Of a stretch of DNA of 64,000 bases, positions 7,573 through 16,340 are shown piece after piece. Each line of letters starts with the position of its first letter. The stretch's first letter is position 1. Location: positions 26,287 through 90,286 of the forward strand of contig JBCDBR010000013.1 in assembly GCA_039183205.1 (NCBI GenBank). Direction: 5' to 3'. Both the position numbers and the translations under genes were made by a program. This DNA comes from HKCCE3408 sp039183205. GTDB lineage: Bacteria; Pseudomonadota; Alphaproteobacteria; Rhodobacterales; Rhodobacteraceae. A model generated the notes under the pieces. It was not told the DNA's origin. It worked only from the letters and a program-made list of their open reading frames with translations, and made no database searches.

Positions 7573-8154
7573 ATGGCCGAAGACACAGAAGGCGAAGCGC
7601 ACGGCGGCACCCATGGCGCAGACGCGCACGGGGATGCCGGTCACGGTGCGGAGGCAGCGGTGGGTATGCCGCAGCTCGATTTTTCGACATTCCCGAACCA
7701 GATCCTTTGGCTCGTGATTGCCCTTGTCATCATTTATCTAATCCTGAGCCGTGTGGCATTGCCGCGCGTGGCCGCGGTTTTGGCAGAGCGCCAAGGCACA
7801 ATCACAAATAACCTGGCCGCCGCCGAAGACCTCAAACGCCAAGCGGCGGATGCAGAGGCAGCCTACGAACAGGCGCTGAAAGATGCGCGGGCCGAAGCGC
7901 AAGGCATCGCAGCCCAAACGCGCGAAGAAATCCAAGCCGATTTAGACGAAGCGATCGCGCGCGCCGATGCGGAAATCGCAGCTAAAGCTTCCGAGAGTGA
8001 GGCCCGCATCGCCGAGATTGAGGCCAATGCCGTGCGCAGCGTCGAAGAGGTCGCGCGCGATGCTGCTGGCGAGATCGTCGCAGCCCTCGGCGGCGATGCA
8101 GATGACAGCGCTCTTGGTGCCGCTATCACCAATCGCATGGGAGGTGGCGCATGA
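7573..8154 (+). CDS. atpG: F0F1 ATP synthase subunit b' (AtpF')
   Basis: One of two unequal b-type peripheral stalk subunits found in photosynthetic-lineage alphaproteobacteria. The 193-residue protein has one transmembrane helix (about residues 44-62, QILWLVIALVIIYLILSRV) followed by a long Ala/Glu-rich coiled coil (ERQGTITNNLAAAEDLKRQA onward) that reaches the F1 head. The N-terminus before the helix is unusual: residues 9-25 hold five histidines mixed with Gly, Ala and Asp. Its stop overlaps the atpF start (ATGA). The gene is also called atpF2 or atpX in some annotations. Confidence 0.95.
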   Translation: MAEDTEGEAHGGTHGADAHGDAGHGAEAAVGMPQLDFSTFPNQILWLVIALVIIYLILSRVALPRVAAVLAERQGTITNNLAAAEDLKRQAADAEAAYEQALKDARAEAQGIAAQTREEIQADLDEAIARADAEIAAKASESEARIAEIEANAVRSVEEVARDAAGEIVAALGGDADDSALGAAITNRMGGGA

Positions 8155-8720
8155 CCCGGTTTGCCGCGATTGCCCTTTGGCTTCTTGCTGCGCCTGCCTA
8201 TGCAGCGGACGGCGAAAGCAGCTATGGCTTCACGTCGCTCTTTAACACCGATTATGTCGTTCTGATCGGCTTTCTGCTGTTCCTGGCGATTATCTTTTGG
8301 TTCGGTGTGCCGGGCATCCTTGGCAAATTGCTTGATGATCGAGCGCAGCAGATCAAAGCAGATCTCGACGAAGCCCGCAGCCTGCGGGAAGAGGCGCAAG
8401 CCCTGTTGGCTGATTACGAACGTCGCGCGCTCGACGTAAACGAACAGGTTGAACGCATTGTCACAGCCGCGAAGGAGGACGCTGCGGCGGCCGCTGAATT
8501 GGCCAAGTCGGACTTGCAAGCCTCGATTGCGCGACGCCTGCAAGCTGCCGAAGATCAGATCGCAAACGCCGAAGAAAAGGCTGTCCGTCAGGTGCGCGAC
8601 CGCGCGGTTGAGGTCGCCATCGCGGCAGCGGCAGATGTATTGCAAGGCCAAACCGGCGCATCGCAAGCGAACAAGCTGATCGATGCCTCAATTGCGGAGG
8701 TTGGCGCGCGGCTCAATTAA
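8151..8720 (+). CDS. atpF: F0F1 ATP synthase subunit b
   Basis: The second peripheral-stalk subunit, 189 residues. It begins with a hydrophobic stretch resembling a signal peptide (FAAIALWLLAAPAYAAD), then the true membrane anchor (DYVVLIGFLLFLAIIFWFGV) and a long charged coiled coil ending LIDASIAEVGARLN. It pairs with b' as a heterodimer in these organisms. The start overlaps the b' stop by four bases. The F1 genes are not in the window, so F0 and F1 are in separate operons, as usual in this class. A terminator hairpin follows directly. Confidence 0.96.
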   Translation: MTRFAAIALWLLAAPAYAADGESSYGFTSLFNTDYVVLIGFLLFLAIIFWFGVPGILGKLLDDRAQQIKADLDEARSLREEAQALLADYERRALDVNEQVERIVTAAKEDAAAAAELAKSDLQASIARRLQAAEDQIANAEEKAVRQVRDRAVEVAIAAAADVLQGQTGASQANKLIDASIAEVGARLN

Positions 8721-8738
8721 GCGGAGCCGCCAGCTTTC

Positions 8739-8781
8739 CCGCACAGCTGGCCAAAGACCGCTGGCTGTGCGGCTTTGTCTT
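8739..8781 (+). terminator. Rho-independent terminator of the F0 operon
   Basis: CCGCACAGC (8739-8747) pairs perfectly with GCTGTGCGG (8764-8772), giving a 9-bp GC-rich stem, followed by CTTTGTCTT. It begins 19 bp after the atpF stop and lies directly before the convergent gene ending at 8780, so it may serve both directions. Confidence 0.7.
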
Positions 8782-9340
8782 AACGCCCGAAATCCTCAAC
8801 CTCGCGGAAATCCATCGTCTCCAGATGGGCCAGCATATCGGGCAAATTCCCACCCGCGGCTTGGATGAGCACCCGGTTGCCGATCAACGCGGAAAGTTCA
8901 CCGTTTTGGTTGAGAAAGCTCTGCCGGTTGACGCGCTCTATCGGTCCCATCGCGGCCATAAGCTGCGCATTTCCAAGCATCGCGCCCATGCTCAGAACCA
9001 TTTGATTATCCGCCATCATCGTGATCGTGAAGGCGGGCCCGCCGCCGGAATATTGCGCCTCAACCATTGCGCCACCACCCAAGAAACCCATATTGGCGGC
9101 AGCCTCGTCGTTTATGGCCATGGTCCAGCCAGGTTGGGGCTCCGGAAGGTAGCCCTCCAAGCCATCGGCTTTCATGTCATTGAGAAGCTGGGTCGCATAG
9201 GCCAACTCATCAAGCGCATATTGGATATCGCCGTCGGCATAGGCATCCATCGCCGCCGACAGCGTATCGGTCACTTCATCCGCCGCGCCGGCTGTCGCCA
9301 CCAGCGCTGCAAACGCACTCATCATCGCAAGCTTTTTCAT
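8780..9340 (-). CDS. Predicted secreted/periplasmic protein of unknown function
   Basis: A 186-residue product with a Sec signal peptide (MKKLAMMSAFAALVATAGAAD; cleavage near residue 19). The mature protein is acidic, free of cysteine and rich in Met, Ala and Asn. An N-terminal helical part (DTLSAAMDAYADGDIQYALDE) resembles a single tetratricopeptide-like hairpin, followed by a beta-rich domain. I cannot name the family with certainty. It converges on the atp operon across the shared terminator. The start has GGGAGA upstream on the minus strand and is therefore well supported. Confidence 0.8.
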   Translation of the reverse strand: MKKLAMMSAFAALVATAGAADEVTDTLSAAMDAYADGDIQYALDELAYATQLLNDMKADGLEGYLPEPQPGWTMAINDEAAANMGFLGGGAMVEAQYSGGGPAFTITMMADNQMVLSMGAMLGNAQLMAAMGPIERVNRQSFLNQNGELSALIGNRVLIQAAGGNLPDMLAHLETMDFREVEDFGR

Positions 9341-9404
9341 CTTCTCTCCCTTTAATTGAAGATGACCTTACGGAATGCGCCTCTAAAATCAATGCCGGGA
9401 AAGC

Positions 9405-10385
9405 TCAGCCAAATCGCGCGCGCCAGGTCGGTTTGGGATCGCCTTTGGCGGGTGTTGCGGAGTAAACGGCGCGAGCAATTGCGCGCGCAAGGCAGGTCGC
9501 GGCCGTATGGCCCACGCGGATCAGTGCCACGTCGCTATCCGGAACGTCGATTGCGCCGGTTGAGGCGGCAAACACGATGTCGCCGTCAAAGGGCGTATGG
9601 CTTGGGACAACAGCCCGCGCAATTCCGTCATGGGACATGATCGCCAAGCGTTTGGCCTGCGCTTTTGACAACACCATGTCCGTGGCGACGACCGCGATCA
9701 GGGTGGCGCCCATCGCTTGCTCTGTTTTGGTCGCCGTCCAATCGCGGCCAGCGGCGGCAACGCCCAGCCCGCCAAATTCACCGTTTTCCTCAAAGGGTGC
9801 GGCCCAAAAGTGTGGCCCGCCCCCCGCGACCACACTGCCGATTGCGTTTACGACAACCACGGCGCCCACGGTGATCTGGTCAATCATCGCCGAGGCCGAG
9901 CCCAGCCCACCTTTAAGGTCGGCTGTCGTCGCGCCCGTCCCGGCCCCGCGGCTGCCGAGTTCGAAATGGCGGCTCCGATTGGCCAGCGCCTGAGCGCCCA
10001 AATTGCGCCAGGGCGGATCGCGCCAATCTTGCGCCCCGGTGGTTAAATCGAACACGATCGCTGTTGGCACGATTGGAATTGTGTGGCCATGCACGACCAA
10101 ACCCGCACCAGCATCGCGCAAGCCCTGCGACACGCCGTCCGCTGCGCCGAGGCCAAAGGCCGATCCGCCCGACAACACAAGTGCATCGACACCGTTGACC
10201 ACCATTTCCGGCGACAAAAGCTCCGTTTCTCGGGTGCCGGGCGCGCCGCCCATCACATGCGCTCCAGCGATCATCCGGCCCGGTCCGGTCACGACCGTAA
10301 CGCCCGTTTGAAGGTGCAGGTCTTCAGCATTGCCGACCTCAATGCCGGGCACATCGGTGATCAGATTTAGCGGGCTCGGTTCCAT
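9405..10385 (-). CDS. P1 family peptidase (DmpA / beta-aminopeptidase type)
   Basis: An N-terminal-nucleophile hydrolase of the P1 family, which includes DmpA aminopeptidase, beta-aminopeptidases and the nylon oligomer hydrolase NylC. The 326-residue precursor opens ITDVPGIEVGNA and contains LSGGSAFGLGAADGV, the glycine-rich region before GLGSA and the block AVVATDMVLSKAQAKRLA typical of the family. Self-cleavage should occur just before a Thr/Ser; here the candidate is T228 in MGATLI, preceded by Ala where I remember Asn. It is last in the ABC-importer operon, 4 bp behind the SDR gene, so it probably trims an imported peptide or amide in the cytoplasm. Confidence 0.88.
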   Translation of the reverse strand: MEPSPLNLITDVPGIEVGNAEDLHLQTGVTVVTGPGRMIAGAHVMGGAPGTRETELLSPEMVVNGVDALVLSGGSAFGLGAADGVSQGLRDAGAGLVVHGHTIPIVPTAIVFDLTTGAQDWRDPPWRNLGAQALANRSRHFELGSRGAGTGATTADLKGGLGSASAMIDQITVGAVVVVNAIGSVVAGGGPHFWAAPFEENGEFGGLGVAAAGRDWTATKTEQAMGATLIAVVATDMVLSKAQAKRLAIMSHDGIARAVVPSHTPFDGDIVFAASTGAIDVPDSDVALIRVGHTAATCLARAIARAVYSATPAKGDPKPTWRARFG

Positions 10386-10389
10386 GACC

Positions 10390-11130
10390 TTAGATGCACC
10401 GTCCACCGTCTACTTCGAGCACGGCGCCGGTGATCATGGATGCCGCATCCGAGCATAGAAATACAGCCGAGCTGCCCATGTCCTGCGGTGTCGAGAACCG
10501 CCCAAGCGGGATCGTCGCGAGGAACTTTGCCCGGATCTCCGGTGTGTCCTCACCCATAAAGCTCTTAAGAAGCGGGGTTTCCCCGGCCACCGGTGCAAGC
10601 GCATTGACCCGTATGGCTGCGGGCGCAAGCTCAACCGCCATAGTTTTTGTCGCTGTGATCATCCAACCTTTGGAGGCGTTGTACCAATTCAGCCGTGGAC
10701 GCGGAGACAGCCCGGCGGTCGAGGCCACGTTCAAGATCACCCCGCTGCCGGCGCGTTTCATCAATGGCACCAAGGCTTTCGCGGTCAGAAAGACCGACTT
10801 CGCGTTAACGGCGAAGACACGATCAAATTCCGCCTCTGACACGTCTTCCAGGGGCATCGGCAGATGGGTTATTCCGGCATTGTTGACCAGGATGTCGATC
10901 CGATCCCACGCAGATTGGGCCGCATGTGCCATCTGGCCGACGGATGCCGCGTCGGCGACGTCCACGCGCTGCGCGATCCCGCCAATGTCTTGGGCGACAG
11001 CTTCGGCATGATCGGCACTGATATCGGACACCATGACCGTTGCGCCTTCTGCCGCAAAAGCGCCCGCGATGCCGGCGCCAAACCCCGATCCGGCGCCGGT
11101 GACAATGGCGCGTTTTCCTTCAAGCTGCAT
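10390..11130 (-). CDS. Short-chain dehydrogenase/reductase (glucose-1-dehydrogenase-like SDR)
   Basis: A classical 246-residue SDR with cofactor loop TGAGSGFGAGIA (about residues 12-23), NNAG motif, catalytic Ser in NVASTAG and active-site YNASK. The aspartate in MVSDIS at the end of the second strand favours NAD(H). AAAGGAGAC stands six bases before the ATG at 11130; the longer frame to 11214 would run deep into the next gene. It lies inside the ABC-importer catabolic operon, between a membrane protein and the P1 peptidase, so it likely oxidises or reduces an intermediate of that pathway. The substrate is unknown. Confidence 0.92.
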   Translation of the reverse strand: MQLEGKRAIVTGAGSGFGAGIAGAFAAEGATVMVSDISADHAEAVAQDIGGIAQRVDVADAASVGQMAHAAQSAWDRIDILVNNAGITHLPMPLEDVSEAEFDRVFAVNAKSVFLTAKALVPLMKRAGSGVILNVASTAGLSPRPRLNWYNASKGWMITATKTMAVELAPAAIRVNALAPVAGETPLLKSFMGEDTPEIRAKFLATIPLGRFSTPQDMGSSAVFLCSDAASMITGAVLEVDGGRCI

Positions 11131-11650
11131 TAAGTCTCCTTTCGGTGCGCGCAGCAAATACCATGGGAAAGAAGGCCGCAACAGCGCCAACAGCGCCGCC
11201 GAGATAGCTGGCATTATGCATCAATGCCGCACGCAAGATCTCAATCCGATTACCCGTGTCGGGCACGGCAAACCGATCCATCAAAGGATGATCGGCAAAC
11301 AGCATCCCGGCCAGGAGGCCCATAATCGCAAACCCCAAGGTCAATATGACGACCAAAAAGATCGCACCAAGGCCTGCGGCAAAATACGTGTTGCTTCGCG
11401 CAATCGTCATGAGCCCAAACAGAAACGCGGGTGCCCCGACAAACAGACCCATCCACCAGCTTGCCTGAACACCAACCCAAGCCGCGGCCAAGCGGTCAGG
11501 CATGTTTTCGATACCGAATTGGGGAAACTTGATCACGTAAAAGTAGTCTGGCCCCACAGTGAAACTCAGCTGATTGTGCAGCGCGCCGAATAGAGCTGCG
11601 GCCAAGGCGGCCAAAAGCAGCAATAGCGGAAAGATGACGATCTTACTCAT
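11120..11650 (-). CDS. Four-helix integral membrane protein of unknown function
   Basis: A 176-residue membrane protein with hydrophobic segments at about residues 5-25, 62-83, 90-115 and 148-166. The loop after the first helix (FTVGPDYFYVIKFPQFGIENMP) carries aromatic residues and probably faces the periplasm. It resembles a widespread uncharacterised bacterial family but I cannot name it. The end overlaps the SDR gene start by 11 bases and the start overlaps the upstream hydrolase by 8 bases, so it is translated as part of the operon. A role in transport or in housing a membrane step is possible but unproven. Confidence 0.78.
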   Translation of the reverse strand: MSKIVIFPLLLLLAALAAALFGALHNQLSFTVGPDYFYVIKFPQFGIENMPDRLAAAWVGVQASWWMGLFVGAPAFLFGLMTIARSNTYFAAGLGAIFLVVILTLGFAIMGLLAGMLFADHPLMDRFAVPDTGNRIEILRAALMHNASYLGGAVGAVAAFFPMVFAARTERRLNAA

Positions 11651-12506
11651 GGTTGATCACCTCGCGAATAAAGCTCTCGATAGCGCCGAAAAACGCGGTC
11701 GGTTGATCCTGCGCCATTGCATGGCCGCACGGGCTGAGCCTGCGGCGGGTTACGGGCGCGGCCGTTAAATGCGCCTCGATCACATCTGAAAAAACAGACG
11801 GCATAATCGGATCCTGGTCCGCAGATATCACCAAAACAGGGCAGGTCAACGCCGCAAGATCCGCGCGAAAATCGAACAGGCCTTGTTCGTTTGCTTGTCC
11901 GTTATACGCCATCGCGACCGGATTTTTGATGATCATGCGCGCCAGCCGATCCGTATCGGGCTGCGACTGCGAGTAAAGCGGCAAGCACGTTTCAAAATAG
12001 GCCGCGCGCCGTTCTGGCGAGGGGTCAGACCAGTAGGCTCGGGCAACCGCGGCCGGATGCGGGCCGCCAAGGGCCTCGAAGGCAGCGAAGATCGCCTCGA
12101 ACTCGGTTCTCGCCGCCGTGGCCGCAAGGATCAGAGCGCCTGGGTGATCGGGATGGCGCGTCGCATAGGCCTGAGCCACGACACCGCCCCAGGAGGCCCC
12201 CAGCACAATCGGCTTTTCGATGCCAAGCGCTGCGCAAAACGCATGAACGTCGTCGCCCCATTGCGCCAAAACCCAATTCTCAGGGTCCCCGTCCTCGGAC
12301 CGACCATTGCCGCGAAGATCGACATAGACGATCTGTGCCAGCTCCGTCAGACGGTCGAAACAAGGCTTGTAAATCGAATGATCCGCGCCCGGACCGCCAT
12401 GGAGCAGGACAAGCGTTGGCTTTTCGCGCATCTCTGCACCATCCGCCGATAGCTTCGCCCCGTCGACGTCGAACCACAGATCTACCCCGTTGACGTGTAT
12501 TCGCAT
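11643..12506 (-). CDS. Alpha/beta hydrolase, proline iminopeptidase-like (S33)
   Basis: A 287-residue alpha/beta hydrolase. It has the oxyanion loop LLHGGPGADHS near residue 34, which is the HGGPG signature of proline iminopeptidases and tricorn-interacting factors. The nucleophile elbow is GASWGG, the acid is in SADQDPIMP and the catalytic His is in CGHAMAQDQP near the C-terminus. The set is complete, so it should be active. It sits directly behind the aldehyde dehydrogenase gene (3-bp gap). Together with the P1 peptidase it gives the operon two N-terminal-type amide hydrolases, which fits uptake and breakdown of short peptides or peptide-like amides. Confidence 0.9.
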   Translation of the reverse strand: MRIHVNGVDLWFDVDGAKLSADGAEMREKPTLVLLHGGPGADHSIYKPCFDRLTELAQIVYVDLRGNGRSEDGDPENWVLAQWGDDVHAFCAALGIEKPIVLGASWGGVVAQAYATRHPDHPGALILAATAARTEFEAIFAAFEALGGPHPAAVARAYWSDPSPERRAAYFETCLPLYSQSQPDTDRLARMIIKNPVAMAYNGQANEQGLFDFRADLAALTCPVLVISADQDPIMPSVFSDVIEAHLTAAPVTRRRLSPCGHAMAQDQPTAFFGAIESFIREVINHE

Positions 12507-12509
12507 GCA

Positions 12510-13952
12510 TCACCCGTGAAAGGCGGCGACGGTTTTAAGTTCCGTAAACGCGTAGAGTGCCTCAAAGCCCTTTTCACGGCCGTGGCCTGATTGACCGGTC
12601 CCGCCAAACGGCAATTCTACTCCGCCGGCAGCGCCGTAATTGTTCAGAAAAACCTGCCCCGCTTGCAGCCGCTTGGCAAGCCGCATTTGCCGCGCCCCGT
12701 CGCGCGACCAGACGGAGGCGACGAGACCATATGCGGTGCCATTTGCAATTTCGACGGCCTCGTCCTCGGTCTCGAACGGCAATAGGACGACCACTGGGCC
12801 AAAAACCTCTTGCTGTGCAATCGGATGCTGTGGCGCAACCCCGCCGATGAGGACAGGTGCGATGTAGTTCCCGCCGACTGGAAGGTCGTCGGGCAATTGC
12901 GCTTGTGCTAAAACCGCACCGGCCGGGAGTTCCGATAGATGCCGCTCCACCAATTCCTTTTGTCGCGCTGAAACCAGCGGGCCTAAGTCGCGGTCGGCCA
13001 TGGCCGGGCCAACCGACAGCGCAGAAAATGCTTTGGCCAGGCGGTCGGCAACCTGGTCAAAGATGGACCGCTCAACCAGGATACGAGAGCCGGCCGAACA
13101 GGTCTGCCCGGCGTTTTGAATGCCCGCGCGCATTAGGAACGGCAGCGCGGCGTCGATATCGGCATCTGCAAAGACGAGCTGCGGAGATTTCCCGCCAAGT
13201 TCCAAGGTCACGGGCCGCACGTTTTGCGCCGCCGCGGCCTGTACCAGCCGCCCAGTTGCAACCGAGCCGGTAAAGCTGAGGTGATCGACATCCGGGTGAG
13301 CGCTGAGCGCAGCACCAGCCTCCGGGCCGGTCCCAGGCACAACGTTCAGCGCCCCGGCCGGTATACCCGCCTTCATGGCGAGATCGCCAAAGGCAAGCGC
13401 GGTAAGACAGGCTTCTTCGGCCGGTTTTAAAACGCAGGCATTGCCAGCCGCCAAGGCCGCCCCGACCGAGCGTCCGATGATCTGCATCGGGTAGTTCCAC
13501 GGCACGATATGACCCGTCACGCCATAGGGCTCGCGCAGGGTGTAGACGGTGAACCCCTGTTGAAAGGGAATTGTCTCTCCCATCAGTTTGTCGGCGGCCC
13601 CGGCATAGAACTCCATGTATCTGGCAAGTGCTGTGACATCGGCGCGCGCTTGGCTAAGCGGTTTGCCGACATCGCGCGCCTCCATCTCGGCCAAGTGATC
13701 GGCGTGCTGCGTCACCAAATCGCCCAATCGAGCCAGCACGCGACCACGTTCCGCGGCGGGCGTGGTGCCCCACATACACCTGCTGGCAGCGGCGACAGCG
13801 GCATCGATATCCTCGGACCGGCCATCGGCAATGCGGGACAGTTCTTGGCCTGTCGATGGGTCCAGCAAGGAAAGCGTTTGGCCGTTCGATGGCGGTTGCC
13901 AGACCCCATCGATCAACACACAGGTGGGATCAAACCAAAGGAAATCAGGCAT
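12510..13952 (-). CDS. NAD(P)-dependent aldehyde dehydrogenase
   Basis: A 480-residue ALDH with all expected parts. It has VPWNYPMQIIGRS near residue 150, the cofactor segment FTGSVATGR, the general base in ELGGKSPQLVF and the catalytic cysteine in QTCSAGSRILVE near residue 288. The C-terminal FGGTGQSGHGREKG is typical. The sub-family resembles betaine/gamma-aminobutyraldehyde dehydrogenases, but the substrate cannot be fixed. Its start overlaps the end of the ABC ATPase gene by 8 bases. In the operon it probably oxidises an aldehyde released from an imported compound. Confidence 0.92.
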   Translation of the reverse strand: MPDFLWFDPTCVLIDGVWQPPSNGQTLSLLDPSTGQELSRIADGRSEDIDAAVAAASRCMWGTTPAAERGRVLARLGDLVTQHADHLAEMEARDVGKPLSQARADVTALARYMEFYAGAADKLMGETIPFQQGFTVYTLREPYGVTGHIVPWNYPMQIIGRSVGAALAAGNACVLKPAEEACLTALAFGDLAMKAGIPAGALNVVPGTGPEAGAALSAHPDVDHLSFTGSVATGRLVQAAAAQNVRPVTLELGGKSPQLVFADADIDAALPFLMRAGIQNAGQTCSAGSRILVERSIFDQVADRLAKAFSALSVGPAMADRDLGPLVSARQKELVERHLSELPAGAVLAQAQLPDDLPVGGNYIAPVLIGGVAPQHPIAQQEVFGPVVVLLPFETEDEAVEIANGTAYGLVASVWSRDGARQMRLAKRLQAGQVFLNNYGAAGGVELPFGGTGQSGHGREKGFEALYAFTELKTVAAFHG

Positions 13953-15525
13953 CTATGTCTCCTGCATTCTCAACATCGTCGAGCCGTGGTGCGGCTGCGA
14001 TTAAGGCCTGTGTATAGGGGTGGTTTGGGGCATCGAACACCTCCGGCGTTTCGCCGCGTTCGACGATACGTCCTGATTGCATGACCAAAACGCGGTCGGT
14101 TATCGCGCGGACGACGGTCAGGTCGTGACTGATGAACAGATAACTGAGACCCAGCCGCGCGCGAAGATCAGCCAAAAGGTCCAACACTTGCGCGCGTATT
14201 CGGACATCGAGTGCGGATACGGCTTCGTCCAAGACAAGAACATCGGGCTTTGTGATCAGCGCGCGGGCGATTGCGATCCGCTGACGCTGCCCGCCGGAAA
14301 ACTCGTGCGGATATTTTTTCATGTCGCCGGGGGCGAGTTGAACCGCGCTCAGCGCGTCGGCAACCTGGTCTCGCCAATCGGGCGGACGCCGGGGCAGCAG
14401 GTGAAAAGGCTCTGCCACGATGCGGGCCACGCGCCATCGCGGGTTAAAGCTGCCATAGGGGTCCTGGAATACGACCTGTATCGCCGCGCGTTGGCGGCGC
14501 GGCATATGCGGCGTCACTGGATTACCGCTGAGAACTATCGATCCGCCCTGGATCGGGTCGAGCCCGAGGATTGCCCGCGTGAGCGTCGACTTTCCGCATC
14601 CCGATTCCCCCACAAGCCCAAGGCTTTCGCCTTTTTTGAGCGCAAAGCTAACGCCGTCGACCGCGCGCAAAGGAGACCCGCGTTGCAATCCGTTGCGCCG
14701 CCCTGGATAGATACGGACCACATTGCGAACCTCCAAGATCGCATCGGACACTGGCATGTCGGTTTGTTCGGGTTGATGGGCAGAGGCGGCAAAAAGCGCC
14801 CGGGTGTAAGGATGCGCGCGGTCCCGCATCACCGTGCTCGTCGCACCTTGCTCAACGATCTCTCCGTTGCGCATCACCGCGACATGGTCGGCCATCCCTG
14901 CGACAACCGCCAGATCATGCGTGATAAGCAACAGAGCCATGTCTTCGCTGCGTGAAAGCTCCCTCAAAAGATCCAGGATTTGCGCCTGGGTTGTTACATC
15001 AAGTGCGGTTGTCGGCTCGTCAGCGATCAGCAATTTCGGGCGCAAGGCGATGGCGGCGGCAATGCAGACCCTCTGCCGTTGTCCCCCGGATAATTCGTGC
15101 GGAAAGGCTGCCATGCCGATATGGCCCAACCCGACACGGTCCAGCCGGTCGCGCGCGATTTTGCGCGCCGCATCGCCGTTGGCAGCACCGTGCACGGTCA
15201 AAGTCTCCGACACTTGATCGCCGATGGTCTGCACCGGGTTGAGTGCCGTCATCGGTTCCTGAAAGATCATCCCGATTTCTTGGCCCCGCATGGCGCAAAG
15301 CCGGCGCTCATCGGTCTGCAACAGGTCCTCATCAAAGAGCTGGATCGCGCCCTTTGCCACCGCACCGTCAGGCAGCAAGCCCATCATCGCGAGCGCCGTC
15401 ATCGACTTGCCCGATCCGCTTTCTCCGACAAGTCCGACAATTTGCCCCGCCGCAATGTCCAGTGACACGTTTTGCAAGATCGGCGTGCCGTGGATGGCAA
15501 CCGAGAGGTTCGTCGCGCGGATCAT
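13945..15525 (-). CDS. Oligopeptide-type ABC transporter, fused double ATPase (DppD-DppF)
   Basis: Two ABC ATPase domains in one 526-residue chain. The first has Walker A GESGSGKSMTAL near residue 35, signature LSGGQRQRVCIAAAIAL and Walker B LLIADEPTTALD. The second starts near residue 280 with GESGCGKSTLTRA, FSGGQRQRIAIARAL and LVLDEAVSALD. Each is followed by the short C-terminal extension of the oligopeptide family (AHPYTRALFAA and NHPYTQALIAA). It powers import through the two permeases encoded just upstream, with which it overlaps (4 bp). The fused form is common for peptide, nickel and glutathione-type importers. Confidence 0.96.
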   Translation of the reverse strand: MIRATNLSVAIHGTPILQNVSLDIAAGQIVGLVGESGSGKSMTALAMMGLLPDGAVAKGAIQLFDEDLLQTDERRLCAMRGQEIGMIFQEPMTALNPVQTIGDQVSETLTVHGAANGDAARKIARDRLDRVGLGHIGMAAFPHELSGGQRQRVCIAAAIALRPKLLIADEPTTALDVTTQAQILDLLRELSRSEDMALLLITHDLAVVAGMADHVAVMRNGEIVEQGATSTVMRDRAHPYTRALFAASAHQPEQTDMPVSDAILEVRNVVRIYPGRRNGLQRGSPLRAVDGVSFALKKGESLGLVGESGCGKSTLTRAILGLDPIQGGSIVLSGNPVTPHMPRRQRAAIQVVFQDPYGSFNPRWRVARIVAEPFHLLPRRPPDWRDQVADALSAVQLAPGDMKKYPHEFSGGQRQRIAIARALITKPDVLVLDEAVSALDVRIRAQVLDLLADLRARLGLSYLFISHDLTVVRAITDRVLVMQSGRIVERGETPEVFDAPNHPYTQALIAAAPRLDDVENAGDIDA

Positions 15526-16340
15526 GATCGCACACGTCGGAGCCGGGGATCGAGCAGGTCGCGCAAACCGTCGCCCAAAAGGTTCAGCCCCAAAACCATC
15601 AGGACAATGGCCAATCCAGGCAGGATGGCCAGCATTGGATGGGTGTAAATCATGGTCTGCGCCTCCGCCAACATCCGGCCCCAGGATGGGGTGGGTGGCT
15701 GCGCACCAAGGCCAACATAGCTCAGCGCCGCCTCGGCCAAGATACCGAGCGAGAATTGGATCGTGGCCTGAACAACCAGCAGGTTGGCGATATTGGGAAG
15801 GATATGTTCGATACTGATCCGCGAGCGACCTTTACCGGCCGTGCGTGCGGCCAGAACATAATCGAGCGTCCATAGGCTCATCGCGCCGCCACGGGCCACC
15901 CGGGCGAATACCGGGATGTTGAAAATTCCGATGGCCAGGATCGCATTGACCGCGGATGGGCCGAAAACGGCAGTGATTAAGATCGCGATCACCAGCGATG
16001 GGAAGGCAAAGACCAAATCGTTGGCGCGCATGATGATCTCATCCAGAAGGCTACCCCGCAGCGCCGCGGCGGCCAGACCCAGTGGCACGCCGAGCCCAAT
16101 GCCGATCCCAACCGCGACCAGCGCCACAGCGATAGACGTCCGGGCGCCGACCATCAGCATCGACAAGATATCCCGACCGAATTGATCCGTGCCAAGAAGG
16201 TATTCGGCGCTCATGGGTTGAAGACGGTCCGCAATCGACAGATCGGTGACATCGTGCGGCACCCACAAAAAGCTCAGCCCGGCAGTGGCGATGAAAAACA
16301 GGGTCGGCACTGCGCCGACAACAAGGGCCCGGGGGATCAT
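15522..16340 (-). CDS. ABC transporter permease, DppC type
   Basis: A 272-residue inner-membrane permease of the peptide/nickel class. It has an N-terminal single helix (ALVVGAVPTLFFIATAGLSFL), the typical LGTDQFGRDILSMLMVGARTS segment and the ATPase-coupling EAA loop (ARTAGKGRSRISIEHILPN). The last helices end in LNLLGDGLRDLLDPRLR, the family's characteristic end. It overlaps the DppB-type gene by four bases upstream and the fused ATPase gene by four bases downstream, so the three subunits are translationally coupled. Substrate identity depends on the binding protein, for which the gene at 19636 is the candidate. Confidence 0.95.
   Translation of the reverse strand: MIPRALVVGAVPTLFFIATAGLSFLWVPHDVTDLSIADRLQPMSAEYLLGTDQFGRDILSMLMVGARTSIAVALVAVGIGIGLGVPLGLAAAALRGSLLDEIIMRANDLVFAFPSLVIAILITAVFGPSAVNAILAIGIFNIPVFARVARGGAMSLWTLDYVLAARTAGKGRSRISIEHILPNIANLLVVQATIQFSLGILAEAALSYVGLGAQPPTPSWGRMLAEAQTMIYTHPMLAILPGLAIVLMVLGLNLLGDGLRDLLDPRLRRVRS

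Noticed and set aside
6285..7610. 441-codon minus-strand open frame across atpI-atpB-atpE
   Set aside because: Product is His/Arg/Gln-rich and motif-free; it runs opposite three certain F0 genes.
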